The notes beneath the pieces are model-generated. The model did no database searches. It was given only the letters and a program-made list of their open reading frames with translations, and had not been told where the DNA came from. Shown here piece by piece: positions 9,275-16,790 of a stretch of 42,510 bases of DNA (position 1 is the stretch's first letter; the number at the start of each line of letters is the position of its first letter). Source of the stretch: Rhodanobacteraceae bacterium. Its GTDB lineage: Bacteria > Pseudomonadota > Gammaproteobacteria > Xanthomonadales > SZUA-5. Position numbers and translations under genes: made by a program. The DNA lies in the NCBI GenBank assembly GCA_016717705.1, contig JADKFD010000052.1:1-42510 (forward strand), written 5' to 3'.

Positions 9275-9304
9275 GACGGACTCCTGGCAGTGCGGTTGAT
9301 GTTC

Positions 9305-9370
9305 ACTGTAAGAACCGATGTGGATCAGGTAAATTCACTATTCTTAGTGATGGATTCAGTATTTACTGAA
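9305..9370 (-). promoter_or_regulatory. cbbL promoter with two CbbR-type operator dyads
   Basis: Two perfect inverted repeats, TCACTA-N4-TAGTGA (9335-9350) and TTCAGT-N4-ACTGAA (9355-9370), have centres exactly 20 bp apart. Both fit the T-N11-A rule for LysR-type regulators. Reading leftward towards cbbL, a plausible -35 TTTACC (9333-9328) and -10 TACAGT (9310-9305) are spaced 17 bases, with the first dyad just upstream of the -35. This is the expected layout for CbbR activation of cbbL and autoregulation of cbbR. Confidence 0.75.
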
Positions 9371-9402
9371 TTATCTGGATTGACCTCAAACATCGGCGCC
9401 GT

Positions 9403-9457
9403 TGTAGGAGCGACGCGCGTCGCGACCAGCCAGGCAACGCACGCGGTCGCTCCTACA
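9403..9457. repeat. GTAGGAGCG-type REP palindrome
   Basis: TGTAGGAGCGA at the left and TCGCTCCTACA at the right, with inner GACGCGCGTCGCGACC hairpins. It lies between the CbbR operator region and the cbbR start, so it would be transcribed in the cbbR leader. Confidence 0.8.
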
Positions 9458-9469
9458 GAATGGGCCCTG

Positions 9470-10435
9470 ATGAAAAACCTCACCTTCCGCCAATTGCGGG
9501 TCTTCGTCGAGGTCACGCGGCAGATGAGCTTTGCTCGCGCAGCCGCAGCGCTGCATTTGACGCCGCCTGCGGTGACCATGCAGATCAAGGAGTTGGAGGC
9601 CAACATCGGGCTGGCGCTGTTCGCGCGCGAGGGCCGCAAGGTGACGTTGACGCATGCCGGCGAGTATTTCCTGGTCTATGCGCGGCGCCTGCTCGCCACG
9701 CTCAAGGATGCCGACGATGCGATGGCACGCTTCAAGCGCGTCGAAGGCGGCACGCTGTCGGTGGGTCTGGTGAGCACCGCCAAGTACTTTGTGCCGCAAC
9801 TGCTGGCGCGCTTCCGGCAAGAGCATCCGGGCGTCGAGGTGAAGCTGTCGGTGTGCCAGAACCGCGAGCAACTGGTGGCACTGCTGCACGCCGGCGAGGT
9901 CGATCTGGCGGTGATGGGGCGCCCGCCGAAGGAACTGGCCACGCGCGCCGAGCCCTTCGCCGCGCACCCCCAGGTGTTTGTGGCACCGCCGGGCCACCCG
10001 TTGTTGCTCGGCGGGCAGATTCCGGCAACCGAGTTGGCGCCGTATCCCCTGATCGTCCGCGAGCGCGGATCAGGTACCCGCACGGTTTTGGAACACTACC
10101 TGCGCGAACACCACATCGCGCCGCCGATCGCGATGGAGATTCCCAGCAACGAGACCATCAAGCAGGCGGTGATCGCCGGCATGGGCCTGGCCTTTCTGTC
10201 CTTGCACACGGTCGGCCTCGAGGTGCGCACCGGGGCGCTGTGTGTGCTCGATGTCGAAGACACACCCGTGGTGCGCACCTGGAATCTGGTGCACCTGTTG
10301 TCGAAACTGCTGGCGCCGGCAGCCGAAGCCTTCCGCTACTTCATGCTGGAACACGGCGAGGCCTTCCTCGCCGAGCACGACGCCCAATTGCTGCAGCCTT
10401 CGATGCGAATCGGCAAGAAATCTGCCGCGGCGTAG
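9470..10435 (+). CDS. cbbR: CbbR, LysR-type activator of the Calvin operon
   Basis: A 321-residue LysR-family regulator. The winged helix-turn-helix occupies residues 1-60 (LTFRQLRVFVEVTRQMSFAR, AAALHLTPPAVTMQIKELE), followed by the type-2 periplasmic-binding-like effector domain (GTLSVGLVSTAKYFVPQLL, VDLAVMGRPPKEL, RERGSGTRTVLEHYL, SNETIKQAVIAGMGLAFL). The PPAVTMQIKELE and GRPP motifs are typical of CbbR. The gene is divergent from cbbL with paired T-N11-A dyads between them, so it probably activates cbbLSXFPZA in response to metabolites such as NADPH or RuBP (family knowledge). The start ATG was chosen because the LysR N-terminus begins at once; the open frame extends further upstream without similarity. 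Confidence 0.95.
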   Translation: MKNLTFRQLRVFVEVTRQMSFARAAAALHLTPPAVTMQIKELEANIGLALFAREGRKVTLTHAGEYFLVYARRLLATLKDADDAMARFKRVEGGTLSVGLVSTAKYFVPQLLARFRQEHPGVEVKLSVCQNREQLVALLHAGEVDLAVMGRPPKELATRAEPFAAHPQVFVAPPGHPLLLGGQIPATELAPYPLIVRERGSGTRTVLEHYLREHHIAPPIAMEIPSNETIKQAVIAGMGLAFLSLHTVGLEVRTGALCVLDVEDTPVVRTWNLVHLLSKLLAPAAEAFRYFMLEHGEAFLAEHDAQLLQPSMRIGKKSAAA

Positions 10436-10547
10436 GCCCGGCACGCGCGCCCTGACGCATCGAAAACACGTTCCGCGCTTCGCAGCCGCACGCCGATGGC
10501 TACAATCGACACCTGGTTCCAGCACCACCCCGAATCCGGAGGCTTCC

Positions 10548-10913
10548 ATGTTTGGTCTGTTCCGATCGACGTCTGCACCCCAGGATGTCAGCCCGGCCGC
10601 CGCACAGGCACTGATCGCGCAGGGCGCACCGGTGGTCGATGTGCGCGAGCCCAATGAGTTCGCTGCCGGGGCGATCAAGGGATCGATCAATGTTCCGCTC
10701 GGCGCCATCCAGCAGCGCGGCAGTGCCGCGCTGGCCGACGCTGCCATCGACCTGCAGTCCCCGCACATCCTGCTGGTCTGTCGCAGTGGCAATCGCAGCG
10801 GGCAGGCGTGCACGGCGCTTCGCGGCTCACTGGGCGCACGCGGGCACAATCTGGCTGGCGGCGTGATCGCCTGGGGCAACCAGGGCTTGCCATTGAGTCC
10901 GGGCGGCGCCTGA
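10548..10913 (+). CDS. Single-domain rhodanese (sulfurtransferase)
   Basis: A 121-residue single rhodanese domain. PVVDVREPNEFAAGAIKGS is the CH2A-type segment, and the active-site loop is CRSGNRSG with catalytic Cys78. CGGAGG seven bases before ATG fixes the start. The residues before the domain (MFGLFRSTSAPQDVSPAAAQ) show no convincing signal peptide, so it is probably cytoplasmic. It would carry persulfide sulfur between donors and acceptors; the physiological partner is unknown. It lies after cbbR on the same strand and before the convergent YeeE/YedE pair, at the boundary of the sulfur region. Confidence 0.9.
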   Translation: MFGLFRSTSAPQDVSPAAAQALIAQGAPVVDVREPNEFAAGAIKGSINVPLGAIQQRGSAALADAAIDLQSPHILLVCRSGNRSGQACTALRGSLGARGHNLAGGVIAWGNQGLPLSPGGA

Positions 10914-10999
10914 GCGTGCGCCGCCGCTGACCCAGGTGCGCGTGACCGAAGCACGCTGGCCTGTGCGTGCCTGCTGCGCCTCGGCCGGTTACCGCTGAC

Positions 11000-11443
11000 T
11001 CAGGACCCGGACCCCGCGTCACGCGCATCTGCGCTTCGTCGCTCCTGCAGATGGCGCAGCGCCATGCCGACGGCCATGGCGACAACGAACAACAGGACCT
11101 CCGGAACGCCAGCGGCCAGGCTCGCCAGCGCTGGTCCGGGACAAAGACCGGCGATGCCCCATCCCACCCCGAACAAGACCGCGCCAAGCAGCAACTTGGC
11201 ATCGATACGCGTCTGCTCCGGCACGAAGTACTGCGAATCGAGCAAGGGCCGCGGATGACGCCGCACCCATTGAACGGCCGGCAAGCTCAGCGCCAGCGCC
11301 GCGGCCATGACGAAGGCCAGGGTCGGGTCCCAGCTCCCGAGTACATCGAGAAAACCGAGCACGCGCGCCGGATCGGTCATGCCCGACAGCGTCAGCCCGG
11401 CGCCAAACAGCGTACCGCAGCCCAGAGCGACCAGCGGCCTCAT
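11000..11443 (-). CDS. YeeE/YedE-family membrane protein, second half-transporter
   Basis: A 147-residue integral membrane protein with about four hydrophobic segments: MRPLVALGCGTLFGAGLTLS, LAFVMAAALALSLPAV, LLLGAVLFGVGWGIAGLCPG and VLLFVVAMAVGMAL. The GWGIAGLCPGPAL motif with its cysteine, and GCGTLFGAGLTLSGM, are signatures of the YeeE/YedE (DUF395) family, which imports thiosulfate or other sulfane-sulfur compounds in characterised cases. The start overlaps the stop of the upstream partner (ATGA at 11440-11443), so the two half-size proteins are made together and probably form one transporter equivalent to the fused YeeE type. The soluble tail (LQERRSADARDAGSGS) is polar. Confidence 0.88.
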   Translation of the reverse strand: MRPLVALGCGTLFGAGLTLSGMTDPARVLGFLDVLGSWDPTLAFVMAAALALSLPAVQWVRRHPRPLLDSQYFVPEQTRIDAKLLLGAVLFGVGWGIAGLCPGPALASLAAGVPEVLLFVVAMAVGMALRHLQERRSADARDAGSGS

Positions 11444-11871
11444 GCGAACACCCCGGAATGGCGCAGCAGTGCCACGGTCAGGATCGCCGCCAGCATGAAA
11501 GTGCCGGTCGCCGCGAACGAGCGCGGCGAGAGGCGAGCGATGCCGCAGATACCATGCCCTGAGGTGCAACCATTGCCCATGCGCGTGCCGTAGCCGACCA
11601 GCAGGCCGGCGACGATCATGCCGACCGGCCCGCTCTGCAGGTTGATCTCGCCCAGCTCCGGGCGCCAGGCGCGGATCGCCAGATAGCCCAGCAACAGGCC
11701 GGCAAGGAAGGTCAAGCGCCATGGCCAATGACCTGACCGGCGATCAAACAGCAGATCCCCGAAGATGCCGCTGATGCCGGCAATGCGCCCGTTCAGCCAG
11801 AAAAACAGCGCCGCCGCGGCACCGATCATCAAACCGCCAAACACCGCGGACAGCAGGCCGAAGTCGAGCAT
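11440..11871 (-). CDS. YeeE/YedE-family membrane protein, first half-transporter
   Basis: A 143-residue membrane protein with four predicted helices. The family motif GYGTRMGNGCTSGHGICGIA, with two cysteines, lies at about residues 93-112; in YeeE such cysteines relay thiosulfate sulfur. It starts at MLDFGLLSAVFGGLMIG and overlaps the second half-gene by four bases. Many Gammaproteobacteria carry this two-gene arrangement next to rhodanese, MBL-fold hydrolase or ArsR-family genes for sulfide and persulfide handling. Here it stands between a rhodanese and the sulfate transport operon. The substrate here is inferred, not shown. Confidence 0.88.
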   Translation of the reverse strand: MLDFGLLSAVFGGLMIGAAAALFFWLNGRIAGISGIFGDLLFDRRSGHWPWRLTFLAGLLLGYLAIRAWRPELGEINLQSGPVGMIVAGLLVGYGTRMGNGCTSGHGICGIARLSPRSFAATGTFMLAAILTVALLRHSGVFA

Positions 11872-11912
11872 CAGTCGCCTTTTCGATTCACCGCCAGTGG
11901 GGCGCGAGGCTA

Positions 11913-11964
11913 GCTTTGGCGTTTCCGTTGACGGTCATTGCGGGTCTGCACGAAGCGCCAAAGC
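11913..11964. terminator. Inverted repeat downstream of cysA (possible terminator)
   Basis: GCTTTGGCG (11913-11921) and CGCCAAAGC (11956-11964) are perfect complements with a 34-base loop. It lies between the 3' end of cysA and the YeeE/YedE pair. There is no clear T-run, so a termination role is uncertain. Confidence 0.4.
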
Positions 11965-12052
11965 CGATTCTTGTCGCTCCCGGAGACTACAGTGGCGGCG
12001 ATCGTTGACGGTCGTGCCTGTACTTGCACGCATCCTCGAACCTCGGACGCAT

Positions 12053-13189
12053 TCAGGCAACGCCGGCGACGGCGCTGTATTGCGGACTGTTCTCGCCATC
12101 GATACTCGGCGTGCCGACCGCCAGGGCCGTGCTGCCAATCGGACCTGGATTGGCACGTCGGTAGAGCTTCCAGCGCAGCGGCTTGAAGTGCAGGATCGCG
12201 CCGCGTGCGGCGTCCGGCTTGACGTTCGATTCGATCTCGACGCGGGTGGCGGCCTTGCCCACCTCGGTCTCGATGCGAAAACGCGCGCCAACCCGAACAA
12301 CGCCGAGCACGCGCGCCGGAATGGCGCTGGAATCGGCATCGACCAGGGCGACGTGCTGCGGCCGGAACAGCAAGTCGGCGGCGCCGGACAGATCATGGCG
12401 GCTGATCAGGTCGAGCGCGCGGCCCTCGAACCACACGCGCCCGGCATCGACATCCACCGGCAGCGCCGAGGATTCACCGACGAACTCGTGGACGAAACGC
12501 GTCGCCGGTTCGTCGAAGATCTCGTCCGGCGTACCCACCTGGGCGAGCTTGCCGGCATGCATGATGGCGATGCGATCAGCCAGTTCCAGCGCCTCGTCCT
12601 GATCGTGGGTCACGAACAGCGTGGTCAGTCCGGTGCGGTCGTGGATCTGCCGCACCCAGCGGCGCAGTTCCTTGCGCACCTGGGCATCCAGCGCGCCGAA
12701 CGGTTCGTCCAGCAACAGCACGCGCGGCTCGATCGCCAGCGCACGCGCCAGCGCGACGCGCTGTTGCTGCCCACCGGACAGTTGCGTCGGGTAGCGCGTG
12801 TGGGTGCCTTCCAGGCGCACCAGCGACAACAGTTCATGCACGCGGGCGCGGATCTGCGTCTCGTTCGGACGCACCTTGCGCGCCTGCGCACGCAGGCCGA
12901 AGGCGACGTTCTCGAATACGCTCATATGCCGGAACAGCGCGTAGTTCTGGAACACGAAGCCGACCCGGCGTTGCTGGATCGGCCAGCCCGAGGTGTCGTC
13001 GTTGCCATACAGCACACGACCGGCACTGGGCTGCTCCAGGCCGCCGACAATGCGCAGCAAGGTGGTCTTGCCGGAACCCGACGGCCCGAGCAAAGCCAGC
13101 AGTTCGCCCGAGCGCGCTTCCAGCTGAATTCGATCGAGCACCTGGGCCTTGCCGAAGTGCTTGTCGATGCCTTCGAGTTTCAGTTGCAT
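12053..13189 (-). CDS. cysA: Sulfate/thiosulfate ABC transporter ATPase CysA
   Basis: Energises sulfate import through CysT/CysW. The protein is 378 residues. Walker A GPSGSGKT is at residues 35-42, the Q-loop region is VFQNYALFRHMSVFENV, the signature is LSGGQQQR, Walker B is VLLLDEPFGALD, and the switch histidine is in FVTHDQDEALE. The C-terminal part after about residue 240 (VDVDAGRVWFEGR, LLFRPQHVALVD) is the regulatory TOBE-like domain of the CysA subfamily. It starts 9 bases after the cysW stop and ends the sbp-cysTWA operon. The frame is intact; the last 20 residues are atypically polar. Confidence 0.96.
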   Translation of the reverse strand: MQLKLEGIDKHFGKAQVLDRIQLEARSGELLALLGPSGSGKTTLLRIVGGLEQPSAGRVLYGNDDTSGWPIQQRRVGFVFQNYALFRHMSVFENVAFGLRAQARKVRPNETQIRARVHELLSLVRLEGTHTRYPTQLSGGQQQRVALARALAIEPRVLLLDEPFGALDAQVRKELRRWVRQIHDRTGLTTLFVTHDQDEALELADRIAIMHAGKLAQVGTPDEIFDEPATRFVHEFVGESSALPVDVDAGRVWFEGRALDLISRHDLSGAADLLFRPQHVALVDADSSAIPARVLGVVRVGARFRIETEVGKAATRVEIESNVKPDAARGAILHFKPLRWKLYRRANPGPIGSTALAVGTPSIDGENSPQYSAVAGVA

Positions 13190-13198
13190 GGGTGTCTC

Positions 13199-14032
13199 CT
13201 AATCTGCCCGGTCCAGCGCCACACGACCGGCCGCCAGCTGGTCGCCATGGCGCCATTCCAGCACGGCCTTCAGCGCCAGCGTCAGCAGGGCCAGCAGGGC
13301 CAGCAAGGACGCCACCGCAAAGGCGGCGACGAAGTTGTATTCGTTGTAAAGGATTTCGACGTGCAGCGGCAGCGTGTTGGTCTCGCCGCGGATATGCCCG
13401 GAGACCACCGACACCGCGCCGAATTCGCCCATCGCGCGCGCATTGCACAGCAGCACGCCGTAGAGCAGCGCCCAGCGGATGTTCGGCAAGGTCACCCGGG
13501 TGAAGGTGCGCCAACCGGAGGCGCCCAGCGACAGCGCGACCTCCTCGGCCTCGCGCCCCTGCTCGTGCATCAGCGGGATCAACTCGCGCGCGACAAAGGG
13601 AAAGGTGACGAAGGTGGTCGCCAGCACGATGCCCGGCACCGCAAAGATGATCTCGATATCGCGCTCGGCCAGCCACGGTCCAAACCAGCCATGCGCGCCG
13701 TACAAGAGCACGTAGATCAGGCCGGAAATCACCGGCGACACCGAGAACGGCAGGTCGATCAGCGTGATCAGCCACTGCTTGCCCGGAAACTCGAACTTGG
13801 CGATAGCCCAGGCCCCGACGACGCCCGCCACCAGATTCAGCGGCACCGCGATCGCGGCGACGGTCAGCGTCAGGCGCAGCGCGGCCAGGGCGTCGGGCTC
13901 GAGCAGCGCTTCGAAGTAGGCGCCGAAGCCGCCGCGCAGCGCCTCGACGAAGACCGCGGCCAGCGGCAGCAGCAACACCAGCGCCAGAAAGGCCAGCGCC
14001 AGCGCTATCAGGCCGCGCCGGACCCAGGGCAT
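13199..14032 (-). CDS. cysW: Sulfate ABC transporter permease CysW
   Basis: A 277-residue inner-membrane permease with six helices. The N-terminal helix is LIALALAFLALVLLLPLAAV. The EAA loop that docks the ATPase reads EEVALSLGASGWRTFTRVTLP, and the late segment AMGEFGAVSVVSGHIRGETN is characteristic of CysW rather than CysT. It pairs with CysT to form the channel. Gaps of 28 bases to cysT and 9 bases to cysA indicate one transcript. Confidence 0.95.
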   Translation of the reverse strand: MPWVRRGLIALALAFLALVLLLPLAAVFVEALRGGFGAYFEALLEPDALAALRLTLTVAAIAVPLNLVAGVVGAWAIAKFEFPGKQWLITLIDLPFSVSPVISGLIYVLLYGAHGWFGPWLAERDIEIIFAVPGIVLATTFVTFPFVARELIPLMHEQGREAEEVALSLGASGWRTFTRVTLPNIRWALLYGVLLCNARAMGEFGAVSVVSGHIRGETNTLPLHVEILYNEYNFVAAFAVASLLALLALLTLALKAVLEWRHGDQLAAGRVALDRAD

Positions 14033-14060
14033 TTCGCTGCCAGCGGATTGAAACAGCTGC

Positions 14061-14930
14061 TCATGCGCGCGCCCCCATGCCCATGCGCCGCCGCGACCAG
14101 CCCTGCAGCAGATTGATCGCCAGCAGCAGCGTGAACGACAGACTGAGCATCACCACCGCGATCGCCGCGGCACCGACGTAATCGTACTGCTCCAGCTGGA
14201 TGACGATCAGCAAGGGCGCGATCTCCGAGGTGTAGGGCATGTTGCCGGCGATGAAGATCACCGAGCCGTATTCGCCGACACCGCGCGCGAAGGCCAGCGC
14301 CACACCGGTCAGCAGCGCCGGCGCGATCGCCGGCAGCAACACGCGCCGGAAGGTCATCCAGCGCCCGGCACCGAGCGTCGCAGCGACTTCCTCCTGCGCC
14401 TTGCCCAGGTCGGCCAGGACTGGTTCGACGGTGCGTACAACAAACGGCAGACCGATGAACACCAGCGCGATGACCACGCCGGTCGGAGTGAAGGCGATCT
14501 TGATGCCGAGCGGCTCCAGCCACTGCCCGACCCAGCCATTGCCGGCGTAGATCGCGGTCAGGGCGATGCCGGCCACCGCGGTGGGCAACGCGATCGGCAG
14601 ATCCACCAGCGCATCGAGCAGGCGCCGCGCCGGAAAGCGGTAGCGCACCAGCACCCAGGCCACCAGCAAGCCGAACACGGCGTTGATCAGGGCGGCCACC
14701 GCCGCAGCGCCGAAAGACAGCTTGTAGGCCGCCAGTGCTCGGTCCGACAAGGCGACCTTGGCAAAATGCCCCAGCCCCTCGTCGAAACCGCGCACCAGCA
14801 CCGCCGCCAGCGGCAACATCACGATCACGCCCAGGTACACCAGCGTGAACACCATGCTGCGGCGAAAGCCCGGCAACACGGAGCCGCCGTGATATGCGGG
14901 ACGCGTAGCGCTGGCGACTAGCGTGGCCAT
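14061..14930 (-). CDS. cysT: Sulfate ABC transporter permease CysT
   Basis: A 289-residue permease. The chosen start (MATLVASATRPAYHGGS) is 46 codons inside a longer open frame, because the upstream part is porin, not permease. The first helix is SMVFTLVYLGVIVMLPLAAV. The EAA loop is KAQEEVAATLGAGRWMTFRR, and GVGEYGSVIFIAGNMPYTSE is the diagnostic CysT segment. TTTGATGG at the start suggests that the original upstream porin stop (TGA) overlapped this ATG; one extra T now fuses the frames. It forms the sulfate channel with CysW. Confidence 0.93.
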   Translation of the reverse strand: MATLVASATRPAYHGGSVLPGFRRSMVFTLVYLGVIVMLPLAAVLVRGFDEGLGHFAKVALSDRALAAYKLSFGAAAVAALINAVFGLLVAWVLVRYRFPARRLLDALVDLPIALPTAVAGIALTAIYAGNGWVGQWLEPLGIKIAFTPTGVVIALVFIGLPFVVRTVEPVLADLGKAQEEVAATLGAGRWMTFRRVLLPAIAPALLTGVALAFARGVGEYGSVIFIAGNMPYTSEIAPLLIVIQLEQYDYVGAAAIAVVMLSLSFTLLLAINLLQGWSRRRMGMGARA

Positions 14931-15068
14931 CAAAAGTCCGACGTGCAGGCGCGCGGCGATCGCATCGCCACTGGTCTGATTGCCGATCGGGTCGAGCGGC
15001 GTACGCGTACCTTCGAAGTGAATCCAGTTGAACATCAGCTTGAGGTTCGGATTGAGGTACCAGTTCAT
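14930..15068 (-). pseudogene. C-terminal remnant of an OprO/OprP-like (phosphate-selective type) porin
   Basis: About 46 residues (MNWYLNPNLKLMFNWIHFEG to SGDAIAARLHV) match the last two beta strands of OprO/OprP-family porins, whose C-termini carry NWYLNPN, LMFNW and GDAIA..R motifs. No other part of the roughly 400-residue porin is present: sulfate-binding-protein sequence ends about 50 bases upstream. The fragment is in frame with cysT because of a TTTT run at 14932-14935. Porin genes often lie between sbp and cysT in related bacteria, so either an internal deletion or a collapsed or misassembled segment is likely. Confidence 0.75.
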
Positions 15069-15120
15069 CGAGAGTCACCGAGTCGGCCTGGTTGCCGCGC
15101 GAAGCGGCGACCGGGTGTCG

Positions 15121-16125
15121 CAGATCTAGTCGAACATACCGTCCGCGGAGCCAGTTCAAAGGCGCGCCAGGTTCCCTTCTTCGCCGAAGTCGGCGCCAGG
15201 CATGGTCAGCGGCGCAGACTGCGGATAGCGCAGCCTGCGCGACTCGCCGCTCCGCCGGCAGGCGTGCCCGATAGTAGTTCTGCGCGATGATCTCCTGCGC
15301 TTCCTCGGTGTACAGGAACTTGAGATAGCCTTCGGCCACGGCGCGCGTGCCGCGCTTGTCGACCACCTTGTCGACCAGCGCGACGGGCGGCTCCGCGAGG
15401 ATGGACACCGAGGGCACCACGATGTCGAACTGGTCCTTGCCGAGTTCTTCGACAGCAAGGAAAGCCTCGTTTTCCCAGGCCAGCAGCACATCGCCCAGAC
15501 CGCGCTGCACAAAGGTGATGGTTGAACCGCGCGCACCGGAATCGAGCACCGGCACGTTCTTGAAGATCTTGGTCAGGAATTCCAGCGCCGCGCTCTCGCT
15601 GCCGTATTTCTCCAGCGCGTAGCCCCAGGCGGCGAGGTAGTTCCAGCGCGCGCCGCCGGAGGTCTTCGGATTCGGCGTGATCACCGCGATGCCCTCGCGG
15701 GCGAGGTCGTCCCAGTCCTTGATGCCCTTGGGGTTGCCCTTGCGCACCAGGAACACGATCGTCGAGGTGTACGGCGCGCTGTTGTCGGGCAGGCGCTTTT
15801 GCCAGTCGGCGGGCAGCAGGCCCGATCGCGCGCCGATCTCGTCGATGTCGATCGCCAGCGCCAGCGTCACCACGTCGGCCTTGAGGCCGTCGATCACCGA
15901 ACGCGCCTGCTTGCCGGAGCCGCCGTGGGACTGACGGATCTGCACCTCCTGGCCGTGTTCGGACTGCCATTTGGCCGCAAAGGCCGCGTTGATGTCGACG
16001 TACAACTCGCGCGTCGGATCGTAGGAGGCATTCAGCAGGGTGACCTTGTCGGCCGCGCCTACCGCGGCCGAGGCGAGCAGCGCCAGACTGCCTATTGCCC
16101 GGAACCACCATCGAGCGTTGTGCAT
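15121..16125 (-). CDS. sbp: Periplasmic sulfate-binding protein, C-terminus frame-broken
   Basis: Captures sulfate for CysTWA. It starts MHNARWWFRAIGSLALLASA followed by AVGA, a Sec signal peptide with probable cleavage before ADKVTLLN. Family motifs are YDPTRELYVDINAAFAA, QSHGGSGKQARSVIDGLKAD, NPKTSGGARWNYLAAWGYAL and GDVLLAWENEAFL. The sequence is clean to about 15260 (IIAQNYYRARLP). After that the frame shifts, two in-frame stops appear, and only traces of the normal end remain (LTMPGADFGEEG, then TGSADGMFD followed by TAG). The disturbed 140 bases run directly into the porin remnant. Two AGACGTCC boxes lie about 90 bases upstream of the start. Identity is certain; integrity is doubtful. 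Confidence 0.9.
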
Positions 16126-16215
16126 TTGCGGTTTCCTGACCCGGATCTTGATGGGTCGATTAGTACGGATGCTGCTGTCAAAGCCAAATGGCGCTTGGAT
16201 ATATGCACATGCTGC

Positions 16216-16231
16216 AGACGTCCAGACGTCC
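16216..16231. promoter_or_regulatory. Met-box-like operator A (two AGACGTCC octets) upstream of sbp
   Basis: Two identical, directly adjacent octets AGACGTCC, 91-106 bases upstream of the sbp ATG. They match the MetJ consensus AGACGTCT at 7 of 8 bases each. On the minus strand a TATATC -10-like sequence follows 15 bases downstream of a TGGACG inside the boxes, so the site would overlap a promoter. Confidence 0.65.
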
Positions 16232-16288
16232 GCAAGTCGACGCTGCGAGCTTCAGACTGACGGCGAATCGCGCCCGATCTCGCTGCGC

Positions 16289-16690
16289 TCAGCCAGTTGC
16301 TGCAGCAGCGCTGATCGAGCACCCGCTCATCGCCTCGCGCACGTCCGCCATCAGATCGCGCAAGGCGCAGCGCTGCGGATCGGGGCATTCCTCGCACGGC
16401 TTGTAGGCGGTCTGGCTGGCGCATAACAGGGGCGCTATCGGGCCGTCGATGCTGCGGATGATGTCGCCGACCATGATGCTGCCGGCAGCACGCGCAAGCA
16501 TGTGCCCACCTTGCAGACCGCGGCGACTGCGCACGAAACCGGCATTGCGTAGCTCGACCAGGATGCTTTCAAGGAACTTCTCCGGTATGCGTGCGTCGGC
16601 GGCCAGCGCCCGCGCCGGTTGCAGTTGCTCCGGGCGCAGTGCCAGCGCGCACAGGGCGCGAAGGGCGTACTTGCATTTCATCGACAACAT
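16289..16690 (-). CDS. Rrf2-family transcriptional regulator with cysteine cluster
   Basis: A 133-residue winged-helix regulator of the Rrf2 family (IscR, NsrR, CymR group). The DNA-binding half is visible in KCKYALRALCALALR, IPEKFLESILVELRNAGFVR and SRRGLQGGHMLAR. The C-terminal half has four cysteines spaced C-x8-C-x2-C-x5-C (LLCASQTAYKPCEECPDPQR region), suggesting an Fe-S or thiol sensor. The start ATG at 16690 follows AGGA; a second ATG three codons later is possible. An inverted repeat TCCTA-N9-TAGGA covers its ribosome-binding region, suggesting autoregulation. It lies just upstream of sbp on the same strand, so control of sulfur assimilation is likely (inference). Confidence 0.9.
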   Translation of the reverse strand: MLSMKCKYALRALCALALRPEQLQPARALAADARIPEKFLESILVELRNAGFVRSRRGLQGGHMLARAAGSIMVGDIIRSIDGPIAPLLCASQTAYKPCEECPDPQRCALRDLMADVREAMSGCSISAAAATG

Positions 16691-16692
16691 AA

Positions 16693-16711
16693 TCCTAGTG
16701 CCTTTATAGGA
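16693..16711. promoter_or_regulatory. TCCTA-N9-TAGGA dyad in the Rrf2-gene leader
   Basis: A perfect 5-9-5 inverted repeat ending three bases before the start codon and including its AGGA ribosome-binding sequence. It is of the size used by Rrf2-family dimers, so an autoregulatory operator is likely. Confidence 0.55.
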
Positions 16712-16790
16712 AATGCCGACGCACCCGGCAATCGACGATTGGTTATGTACTTATGCGCAAGCGCGCACGCCTTGACCATGGGCGAACTCG

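Noticed and set aside
7475..9460. A very long open frame on the plus strand opposite cbbL, in frame with cbbR.
   Set aside because: It is the antisense of cbbL/cbbS in GC-rich DNA; only the part from 9470 has LysR similarity.
11765..14116. A 783-codon plus-strand open frame across cysA and cysW.
   Set aside because: Its Arg/His/Gln-rich composition and lack of domains are typical of antisense shadow; the minus strand carries clear ABC transporter genes.
14008..16125. A single 705-residue fusion of sulfate-binding protein with permease-like sequence.
   Set aside because: The frame after about 15260 is out of register with both sbp and cysT; it is a read-through, not a fusion protein.
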